Origin: Pseudomonadota bacterium | GTDB lineage: Bacteria > Pseudomonadota > Gammaproteobacteria > Burkholderiales > Burkholderiaceae_D | Reading direction: 5' to 3' | Length of the DNA stretch: 12,242 nt | Assembly: GCA_023435945.1 (NCBI GenBank) | Contig: JAEZLB010000389.1 | Span: 1 to 12,242, forward strand | In this document: piece after piece, positions 1 to 6,797 of the stretch | Position numbering within the stretch: the stretch's first letter is position 1 | How the letters are laid out: every line of letters begins with the position of its first letter | Program-made: the position numbers and the translations under genes | Notes under the pieces: generated by a model | The model's database searches: none | Seen by the model: only the letters and a program-made list of their open reading frames with translations | Told to the model about the DNA's origin: nothing

Positions 1-1
1 G

Positions 2-2635
2 ACGAACACGGCCGTCGGCTGGAGCGTCGCCGTGACCTCACCGGAAGGTCGTGCCACCGTCTACGCGGTGGATCGATCTGGTGGTTTCGGAGATCTCACG
101 ATCAAGGAACGTCGTCGTGTCACTTCAGGCGTCGGCGCTGGGCAGCTCAGCACGGTCACAGATTACGCGGCGGATGGAGCGGGGAGTACTACTCACCCCG
201 ATGGATCGAAGACCACCGTCCTGTCGACTGCGCAAGACCCGCGACTTGGAGCTGCAGCATCCTATGTGACTTCGCTGCGCACGGACGTCGGATACCCCGC
301 TACGACACACTCGTTTACGCGTACGGAGTCCCGTGCCGCAACGCTTGCAACCCCCGGAGATCCGTTCAGCGCTACGGGCCAGACCGTAACGACAACCTTC
401 AGCGGCGTGGGCTTGCCCAGCGCGACGACAACGCGTGTCTTCGCTGCAGGCCCACCTGCGACGTGGACGACGACATCGGCTGCGGGCCGTCAGAGCCGCG
501 AGACACTCGATGCGCTCGACCGCGTGACCAACGTCGCCGTCCTCGGAACCGATCCAATCGCTCTGCACCCGATCCAGTACCACTATGACGATCGCGGCCG
601 CATCGACCAGATCACGCTCGGTTCGCGCGTCTACACTACGAGCTACGATCCGACGACCGGCTGGCTTGAGAGCGCGAATGGTCCGGCTTTCGGCGTGAGC
701 TACACGTCCCGCGACAACAACGGCAGGCCGACCGTCATCAACCTGCCCGGCGGTCGCGCCCTAGCCATGAGCTATGAACTCGGCGGAAACGTCGCTTCGG
801 TAACTCCCCCGAGCAAGCCCGCCCATGGGTTTTCCTGGGGTCAAGCAAACCGCCTGGGTTCGTACGCTCCACCCGATCTGAGCTTTGCTCCGAAGGACAC
901 GACGTATGCGCGCGACAAGGACGGACTCCTCCTTCAGATGGCGCAGCCAGGCACTCCTGCGACTTTTGTGTACGACGCGCTCGGCCGCATACAGCAGATG
1001 ACGGACGCGGTCACGAAGACGTTCGGCTACGATCCGCAAGGACGCCTTTGGACCATCACGACGAGCGATGGCGTGACCTTGACGAACACCTACGACGGCT
1101 CGCTCCTCGTGCAGCAAGCCGTGAGCGGCCCGTTCAGCCACGCGCTGAACAAGACGTACGACAACTTCCTCCGCCTTTCGAGTTGGAACGTTGACGGTGC
1201 GAACGCTGTCACTGTGACCTACGATGCGGACGATTTTGTCACCGCCGCGGGCGGAATGACTGTGAACCGCGGGAACACCGGTCTGCTCAAGAGCACCTCG
1301 CTGGGCGCGGTGACGGATGCGTTCAGCTACAGCGGGTATGGCGAGGTCATCGGCCACACGGTCACAGGCAGCGCCACGAGCTACGCCGCCACGTATACGC
1401 GCGACGCGGCCGGTCGGATCGAGACGAAGACGGAGACAATCGGCGGCACTTCGCACAGCGAGCTGTACACGTACGATGCGGCTGGCCGGCTCTGGCAGGT
1501 GTTCGTGGATGGGGCCCCCACTCCATTCCACGAGTGGACGTATGATGCGAACGGCAACCGCTCTGACGGCACGTACGATGCACAGGACCGGCAGCTTTCG
1601 CGCGAGGGGGTCTCGTTCGAGTACGGGCCGAACGGCGAACTCGCGAAGAAGACAGACGACGTTACCTCCGCGCAGACGCTCTACGGCTACGACGCGAAGG
1701 GCAACCTCCGAAGCGTCACGCTGCCGGCACCACTCGCAGCTATCGAGTACATCATTGACGGCAAGAACCGCCGCATCGGCAAGAAGCTGGGCGGCAGCCT
1801 GGTGCAAGGCTTCATCTACGACGGTGCAAAGATCGTAGCTGAACTCGACGGCGCGGGCGCGGTCGTCGCGCGCTTCGTCTATGCGACGGGCAGTCACGCG
1901 CCGGATTTCATGGTTAAGGGTAGTGCGACGTATCGGTTCATCAAAGACCACCTCGGGAGCCCGCGGCTTGTAGTTGACGTGTCGACAGGCGCACTTGCCC
2001 AAAGATTGGACTTCGATGAGTGGGGCGCTGTCACGAACCACACGAATCCGGGCTTCCAGCCCTTCGGCTTCGCGGGCGGGCTGTGGGATCGCGATACGAA
2101 CCTCGTGCGTTTCGGCGCACGCGACTACGACCCGGCGACGGGGAGGTGGACCAGTAAGGACGGGTCGAGGTTTGGCGGAGGGCTAAACTTCTATGCGTAT
2201 GCCGAGAATGATCCTGTCAACTACATCGACGTGACAGGGCGCTTCCCGCTTCCGCCTAATCCGTCCGGCCTTGGGCCGGGATGGACGCGGGACTTCACGA
2301 ACCTTAATCCGAACGGTGAGAAGTGGGTTCACAAGAGCGGCGACTGGTTGGAATTCCATAAGGGACGTCCCAACGGGCCGCGCGGCGGGCACCAGAAGAA
2401 GGACCATTGGCACCACAGCAGCGATCCGGAAGACCACAAGTACCCCGGCGATGAGGTGCCCGACCCGCCGAATGCGTGCGTCGAGCCGGCGCTGCCGGGC
2501 GTTCCAACGCATGGCGAGGATTGGGAGGAACCGGACACGGACGTTCCGTTCTGGCTTCCGTTCCCCTTGGGGTTCCCCTTCGGAATCCCGTGGCCAGTGC
2601 CCCTTCCATGGTGGTCTCCGGCGTGGGGGTACTGA
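2..2635 (+). CDS. RHS/YD-repeat polymorphic toxin, 3' part (5' end outside window)
   Basis: This is the C-terminal part of an RHS-repeat protein, a large cell-surface or secreted shell protein that carries a variable toxic tip. The frame is open to the left edge. Residues are numbered from the internal GTG at 32 (867 aa), which is probably not the true start. Tandem YD repeats run through most of the protein (YDDRGRI, YDALGRIQ, YDPQGRLW, YDAAGRLW, YDANGNRS, YDAKGNLR). The conserved core follows near residues 635-736, with KDHLGSPR, FGARDYDPATGRWTSKD and NFYAYAENDPVNYIDVTG. After that the sequence changes character. Residues 737-867 contain a His/Asp-rich patch (HQKKDHWHH, 787-795, then HKYPGDEVP) and end in a Pro/Trp/Phe-rich tail. 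By family knowledge, such tips are toxins, often nucleases. The patch could be a metal-binding catalytic site, but I cannot name its family. The RHS assignment is firm; the toxin activity is inferred. Confidence 0.92.
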   Translation, partial: TNTAVGWSVAVTSPEGRATVYAVDRSGGFGDLTIKERRRVTSGVGAGQLSTVTDYAADGAGSTTHPDGSKTTVLSTAQDPRLGAAASYVTSLRTDVGYPATTHSFTRTESRAATLATPGDPFSATGQTVTTTFSGVGLPSATTTRVFAAGPPATWTTTSAAGRQSRETLDALDRVTNVAVLGTDPIALHPIQYHYDDRGRIDQITLGSRVYTTSYDPTTGWLESANGPAFGVSYTSRDNNGRPTVINLPGGRALAMSYELGGNVASVTPPSKPAHGFSWGQANRLGSYAPPDLSFAPKDTTYARDKDGLLLQMAQPGTPATFVYDALGRIQQMTDAVTKTFGYDPQGRLWTITTSDGVTLTNTYDGSLLVQQAVSGPFSHALNKTYDNFLRLSSWNVDGANAVTVTYDADDFVTAAGGMTVNRGNTGLLKSTSLGAVTDAFSYSGYGEVIGHTVTGSATSYAATYTRDAAGRIETKTETIGGTSHSELYTYDAAGRLWQVFVDGAPTPFHEWTYDANGNRSDGTYDAQDRQLSREGVSFEYGPNGELAKKTDDVTSAQTLYGYDAKGNLRSVTLPAPLAAIEYIIDGKNRRIGKKLGGSLVQGFIYDGAKIVAELDGAGAVVARFVYATGSHAPDFMVKGSATYRFIKDHLGSPRLVVDVSTGALAQRLDFDEWGAVTNHTNPGFQPFGFAGGLWDRDTNLVRFGARDYDPATGRWTSKDGSRFGGGLNFYAYAENDPVNYIDVTGRFPLPPNPSGLGPGWTRDFTNLNPNGEKWVHKSGDWLEFHKGRPNGPRGGHQKKDHWHHSSDPEDHKYPGDEVPDPPNACVEPALPGVPTHGEDWEEPDTDVPFWLPFPLGFPFGIPWPVPLPWWSPAWGY

Positions 2636-2636
2636 C

Positions 2637-3029
2637 GTGAAGGGCGAGCTTGGGAACGGCCACGACGCTCGAGTGAGCCGGATAGAGATCCGCGAGGCGA
2701 GCGTTGAGATATCGTTCGATCATGTCGAACTATACGTGCCGGAGGCGCCGCAGCTCTTCGGAGTCTGGGCCTGCACGGCGCAGCTTGTCTTCGAGGCACC
2801 CGAGGCGGTAGCCGCTTCGTGGCATCGAATGAGCCTTTGGGTCTTGGACAGCGAGCTAAGGGTGGGTGGCGCGATCCACGGGTGGGAGGTACTGCTTGAG
2901 CGTCAGGAGAATGTCAGCTTGGCGCTCGAGTGGTCGAACGGTGCGAAGTTCTCGGTGACCAACGCAAAATCCGCCGTTCTCCACTTGCATCCTTTGCGGA
3001 GGACTGGCGAGGTTCGCGACGACGGATGA
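2637..3029 (+). CDS. Candidate immunity protein for the upstream RHS toxin (130 aa)
   Basis: This small ORF starts with GTG one base after the RHS stop, so the two genes are almost certainly co-transcribed. I chose this start because a GGGGG run at 2625-2629 sits 7 bases upstream as a ribosome-binding site; the same frame runs further upstream, but there it lies inside the RHS gene. The 130-aa product begins MKGELGNGHDARVSR. It alternates hydrophobic and polar residues (IEIREASVEISFDHVELYV, then CTAQLVFEAP), as in a mainly beta protein, and has several Trp residues and no signal peptide or membrane segment. I do not recognise a family. The immunity role is inferred only from position: in polymorphic toxin loci the cognate immunity gene lies immediately 3' of the toxin tip. 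It could also be an unrelated orphan. Confidence 0.65.
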   Translation: MKGELGNGHDARVSRIEIREASVEISFDHVELYVPEAPQLFGVWACTAQLVFEAPEAVAASWHRMSLWVLDSELRVGGAIHGWEVLLERQENVSLALEWSNGAKFSVTNAKSAVLHLHPLRRTGEVRDDG

Positions 3030-3030
3030 A

Positions 3031-3046
3031 CCTCAGTGAATTGAGG
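3031..3046 (+). other. Short inverted repeat just after the putative immunity gene
   Basis: CCTCA and TGAGG flank a six-base GTGAAT spacer, and a G-T pair can extend the stem to 6. It begins two bases after the TGA of the upstream ORF. There is no T-tract, so it is at best a weak transcript-end structure. Confidence 0.25.
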
Positions 3047-3429
3047 TCGGCGAGAATCGCGACGCTACGCGCCAGCCTATCTTGAGCGCTCCTGGCCCAT
3101 TGGTCGGGCGCTTGCTTCCGCGCCGCACTCGCGTCCTTGCATTCGGAGAGGTCCTCAACGGCGGGGGAGGTGTTGCCGGTTGCCGAAAACGCGGTGGCGC
3201 GAGGTCTGCCAGCGATGATCAAAAGGGTCCTTGCAGCCCGCCCACGGGAGGCCGGGATTCCAGGGGGCGAGATCGCCGATCCGAAACCGAACGGTTCTGA
3301 GCACGCCCGGCCCGGTTCGATCGCTCCTCGAAAACTTCGGTGAGCAGCGCGTCAAAGTGGGCCGCCGCCGAGGACCGTTTCGGATCACGCGCTCGGCCTT
3401 CGGGACTCCGTGTCCGGACGCGTCGGGGC
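3047..3429. other. Stretch without a supportable gene
   Basis: Several short overlapping frames are open here on both strands, but their products are rich in Arg, Ser and Pro with no recognisable motif, as expected of chance frames in high-GC DNA. A minus-strand frame near 3060-3222 (reading QWARSAQDRLARSVAILADL) looks slightly more protein-like and may be a gene relic, but I cannot define its ends. No repeats or RNA genes were seen. Confidence 0.4.
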
Positions 3430-4173
3430 CTACCACCAGTTCGGTAGCTCGTCGATGCTCGACACCTTCGCGTTGGTCGTCGAGAACACGACAAAGGCGC
3501 CCGCTCGGGGTGCACCGCCCTTCGAGGTGGGCGCCCACGCTGACGCCGATCCCAGGAGCGCGGTCTGGGGCTCGTGCTCCAGGCTCGACGGAACGGCGTA
3601 CACGAGGATGTGGAGGCAGTCCTCCGGGCCTTCACGAACCCGCTCGTTTCCTACCCGGAGTCGAGCCGGTCCCGCTGCCAGCGGAGCAGGGGAAGCTCGG
3701 CTCTGGTCAGCGGGGCCGCCTGCATCACCCATGTGGACGAATTCAGGAAGTAGTGCGCCGCATCGACCTCTCCGAGGACGCCACCCAGCGCGGTGGCCCC
3801 AACGGGGAAGCTCACGTTCTTCGGGAGCACGTCCTTGAAGACGGTCGTGACGCGCACCACCGTAGAGTTCGCGGTCGATCGGCCGGGCGCCAACGTCGAT
3901 GGACGGCCTTCGCCAAGGCCGTCAGGGCGGTGCCTGAAAGAACGCCCCCGAAGCTCGACGACGCGTCCCACACCTCGCCGGGGGTCCCGTCCTCGTCGGG
4001 CGGATACTCGATTCGACCACCGCGCCCTTCGAACAGAGCAAGCTCGATCCGGAGCGCAAGGAGGAGGCCTGGAGGTTGTCAGTTACACGGGTCGGGTGAT
4101 CCGTACGTGCTCGTCGCCGTTTGACGCAAGTGGTTCTCGAACGGCGCGCGCAGTTCGGTGTATGCAACGCGTA
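3430..4173 (-). pseudogene. Decayed minus-strand gene, one stop plus two frameshifts
   Basis: Three adjoining minus-strand frames each give protein-like sequence with G/C-rich third positions, and they join end to end. From 4173 downward one frame reads VAYTELRAPFENHLRQ to a TGA near 4079. The same frame continues past it (LLLALRIELALFEGRGG, then PDEDGTPGEVWDASSSFGG) to about 3900. The next frame carries STVVRVTTVFKDVLPKNVSF and VDAAHYFLNSSTWVMQAAPL to a TAG at 3651. A third frame, entered near 3660, carries CLHILVYAVPSSLEHEPQ and GAFVVFSTTNAKVSSIDELP and ends with TAG at 3430. So one nonsense codon (perhaps former TGG) and two frameshifts interrupt what was about 240 codons. No start is visible, and the 5' side overlaps the start of the opposite-strand gene at 4158, suggesting truncation there. 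I do not recognise the family. Sequencing error is an alternative cause of the shifts. Confidence 0.5.
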
Positions 4174-6047
4174 GAATGCCTCGCCTGCACCGGCTGATCA
4201 CGGCAGCGTCCCCCCTCATCGCCGAGATCGTAGCCTCAGGGCTCGACCGCCCTGAGGCTCACGCTGCCCTTGCCAGCGTCCGTGCATGGGTCTGCCTCCG
4301 TGACCTGATCGGCGCGGCCATGGCACCGGAGGTGTTGCTACGCCACGTCGCTTCGATGCGCAGAGACGAGACGCTCTTCACCTTGTGCCGGATCGCGGCC
4401 GATCTGGCGAACGCCCCCAAGGGACTGTTCGATCCCGAGGCACGCTCCTGGACACACGATCTTCTCGTTCAGCGGCGAGGATCGTCAGACCCGCTCGAAG
4501 CCGCTGTCGCGGACGCCGTGGCGAAGCTTCCGCCGGAGACCGCAATCGCGCATGCGTTCGTCGTCTTCTTTCTTCAAGTCCTCGTCGCCGCTAGAGGAAG
4601 CACAACTGGAACCATCCCGAGCGACGGATTTCTGGCGTTTCTCATGCTTGCGGCGAACGACCACATCCCCGAGTGGCCGATCGTGGACACAACACCACTC
4701 AGCACAACCGAGCGTAGTCTCGCGCCGATCTTCTTCACGTCGGTGTTCAACAGATCGGACGACGTGATGCGGTCGCTTCTGCGGCTCGTCGACATCCTTG
4801 GGCGGTACCCGTCGCGGGACTTTCCGGACAGAACGGTGTGGGACTCGGTCCAACGTGAAGCGTTCGGAACGTCGTTTCAGGACTACGCCGAGATGTTCCT
4901 AACGCCGATGTACCTGCTCGCAAGGCGCTGGGGTGGCAAGGACACGCCCGTTATGTTTCCCGAAGCGTGGACGGCCGGTGGTGGTGATGACGCGGAGCTG
5001 TACGCGCGATGGCTTGAGGAAGCGTCGATCCCGATCGAAGCTGCGTTCACCGAGTTCGGTGAACGCCCCGTGCCCAGCGGATTGCTCGCACTTCCGAAAG
5101 CGTTCTTTCGCAAACCTTTCGTGAAGGCGGACGGAAAGCTCATCGGGCTTTCCCCGTGGCATGTCAGGGACCACCTGTTTCTCGGGACGTGGTCGAAGCT
5201 CAACGAGGCGTGCAAGCGCGTGCTCAACACGCAGTCGAATCAGGTGTTCGCGTCGGCCTTCGGGTACTGCTTCGAGGCTTGGTGCGGCGACGTGGCGAGG
5301 GAAGCTGCATCACACATTGCGTTCCGCGATCGGCTCATCCTCCCATCGAAGCTTGGAGCTGCTGATGAGATCGAGGACGTTGTTCTTCTGAACGGATCGG
5401 CCGTAGCCCTGATGTCAGCGAAAGCGAGTCTGGTCCCAGAGCCGAGCCTGAAGACGGCCAACAGCTATGCGGACGTTATCCGGTGGCTTCGGAAGTTCTT
5501 CTTCGAAGAGCCGACACGAGCCCGGGATCGCGGCTACCGGGGCGGAGCGCTCTACCTTCTCGACAAGAAGATCCGCCGTCTTCGGGCTGGCGAATACGAG
5601 AAGTCGGGGATCAAGCGCAACGCGACGATCCTCCCTGTGGTCTTGTGCTTCGATCACGTCGCAGACACGGGCGTAATGTACAAGTGGATTGAGGAGGAGT
5701 GCCGGCTACGAAACTTGATCTTCGTGGACAAGGACGTTCGGCCAGTCACGATTATCACGCCCGAGGACTATGAGGGCCTGATGGCTCTCGGCTCGCATGG
5801 GGCGAGCGTCTGCGAGCTGCTGTTGGAAAAGACCGAGCGACACCGCAAGTGGGGGCCGCTCGACATCTTCCTCCATTCGAAGGTCACCGACTCGATTCAG
5901 CTCCGGCTGCCCTCGATGGGGGCGCGATTCCAAGCCCTCATCGACCGTGCGCTGGTTCGCATGAGAGAGGTCGACCAACGCCTCAAGCGACACTTTGACG
6001 TGCACGCACCGACGGCCGAAACAGCGGAGCCGAGCGGCAGGACTTGA
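4158..6047 (+). CDS. Orphan 629-aa protein with a degenerate PD-(D/E)XK-like nuclease signature
   Basis: I do not recognise this as a named family. The reading frame is long, with clear coding bias. GTG at 4158 is the longest start; ATG at 4176 (MPRLHRLITA) is equally plausible, and neither has a strong ribosome-binding site. Residues 1 to about 330 are helical and mixed, without a known motif; there is a hydrophobic stretch near 135-145 but no convincing transmembrane set. The C-terminal half has the order seen in restriction-endonuclease-fold proteins: FGYCFEAWCG (Glu373), then DEIEDVVLLNG (Asp407), then AVALMSAKAS (Ser420-Ala-Lys422), followed by beta-alpha segments to about residue 590. 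The usual E-x-K is replaced by S-x-K, so it may be catalytically altered or inactive. The tail (about 600-629) is basic, then Ala/Thr/Glu-rich and probably disordered. It stands alone between a pseudogene and a small ORF. A defence or nucleic-acid role is only a guess from the fold signature. Confidence 0.82.
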   Translation: MYATRRMPRLHRLITAASPLIAEIVASGLDRPEAHAALASVRAWVCLRDLIGAAMAPEVLLRHVASMRRDETLFTLCRIAADLANAPKGLFDPEARSWTHDLLVQRRGSSDPLEAAVADAVAKLPPETAIAHAFVVFFLQVLVAARGSTTGTIPSDGFLAFLMLAANDHIPEWPIVDTTPLSTTERSLAPIFFTSVFNRSDDVMRSLLRLVDILGRYPSRDFPDRTVWDSVQREAFGTSFQDYAEMFLTPMYLLARRWGGKDTPVMFPEAWTAGGGDDAELYARWLEEASIPIEAAFTEFGERPVPSGLLALPKAFFRKPFVKADGKLIGLSPWHVRDHLFLGTWSKLNEACKRVLNTQSNQVFASAFGYCFEAWCGDVAREAASHIAFRDRLILPSKLGAADEIEDVVLLNGSAVALMSAKASLVPEPSLKTANSYADVIRWLRKFFFEEPTRARDRGYRGGALYLLDKKIRRLRAGEYEKSGIKRNATILPVVLCFDHVADTGVMYKWIEEECRLRNLIFVDKDVRPVTIITPEDYEGLMALGSHGASVCELLLEKTERHRKWGPLDIFLHSKVTDSIQLRLPSMGARFQALIDRALVRMREVDQRLKRHFDVHAPTAETAEPSGRT

Positions 6048-6149
6048 GAAGCTCTGGTACAGCTACGGCCCTGCACCGAAACGTCTGGGCTTACCGCGGA
6101 AAGGATGGACGAAGGTTGATTCCTTCCCGAACGTTCCGGTACCAGCGGG

Positions 6150-6374
6150 ATGCCCCGCTCCCCCTCTGCCTTCCGGTGCGGCGACGCCGTCGTCCTCGAC
6201 CTTCCCGAACCTGCGCTGTTCCGCGCGCTGCACGCGCTCCGCGCCCCGGAAGCGTCCGTTCTGGAAACGCAGCTCGCCGCAAGCGTGCTCTCGATCGCCG
6301 TGAAGAGAGGGACGCGCCTACCTGAGTGGGCAAAGGCGATGATCGCCGTAATCGCGGACCCTCGGCGACGGTAA
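6150..6374 (+). CDS. Possible small protein, 74 aa
   Basis: An ATG at 6150 opens a 74-codon frame about 100 bases after the nuclease-like gene, on the same strand. The product has a normal composition for a real protein (CGDAVVLDLPEPALFRALHA, then SVLETQLAASVLSIAVKRG and LPEWAKAMIAVIADP) rather than the Arg/Ser-rich look of chance frames nearby. It would be mostly helical, with no signal peptide or known motif. The upstream bases (CCAGCGGG) give only a weak ribosome-binding site. It could be a small accessory partner of the upstream gene or a non-functional frame; I cannot tell. Confidence 0.4.
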   Translation: MPRSPSAFRCGDAVVLDLPEPALFRALHALRAPEASVLETQLAASVLSIAVKRGTRLPEWAKAMIAVIADPRRR

Positions 6375-6398
6375 TACAACGATCGTTGCGGGACGCGA

Positions 6399-6674
6399 TC
6401 ACCGCGAGCGGAGCCACCCAAAGAGGCGGCCGACCACTCCGGGCACGCCTGCCCGCACCGCGGACGCCGCATCTGCGAGGTTCCGCAGCTCCGCCATCAG
6501 TCGTTCGCGGCGCTGCATGAGCACCAGGACCGGCGGCGGCGCTGGGGCGCCATCGGGGATGCGCTTGGCCCAGCTTCCAAGCTCCGAGTCGAGCGCGTCG
6601 ACCTCACGCGCGATCTCGGCGACCCTCTCGGCAATCTGGTCGGCGACTCGTTCCGGAGCCTCGTGGCGATACAC
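6399..6674 (-). CDS. Small helical (coiled-coil-like) hypothetical protein, 91 aa
   Basis: This starts with GTG at 6674, preceded by GGGGAC as a possible ribosome-binding site. The product reads MYRHEAPERVADQIAERVAE, then IAREVDALDSELGSWAKRI, a Pro/Ala linker (GAPAPPP), a second charged helix (VLMQRRERLMAELRNLADAA) and a basic C-terminus (VGRLFGWLRSR). Two amphipathic helices around a proline hinge suggest a helical hairpin or coiled coil that may oligomerise or bind a partner. No family is recognised. It lies about 120 bases downstream of the 477-aa gene on the same strand and could share its transcript. Opposite-strand frames over it are Arg/Ser-rich and were treated as shadows. Confidence 0.6.
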   Translation of the reverse strand: MYRHEAPERVADQIAERVAEIAREVDALDSELGSWAKRIPDGAPAPPPVLVLMQRRERLMAELRNLADAASAVRAGVPGVVGRLFGWLRSR

Positions 6675-6797
6675 GTCCCCGATCTTAGCCGACCGATCAT
6701 CGCCCCGCTTTGCTCATGCAGTTCGGCTTTGCCCTAAAGCCCTGACGTTGTGGTGCAGCCCCCCGATCTGCACCAGACCCCCTCGTCATGCGCCGAG

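Noticed and set aside
761..2041. 426-codon minus-strand frame antisense to the RHS gene
   Set aside because: The product is rich in Arg, Val and Ala without motifs, and the plus strand clearly encodes YD repeats across the same bases.
3231..4124. 297-codon plus-strand frame
   Set aside because: It is Arg/Pro/Ser-rich with no motif, and the minus strand shows better coding character over the same stretch.
4121..4126. TTGACG as a -35 box for the 4158 gene
   Set aside because: No -10-like hexamer lies 16-18 bases downstream (the bases there are GCGCGC).
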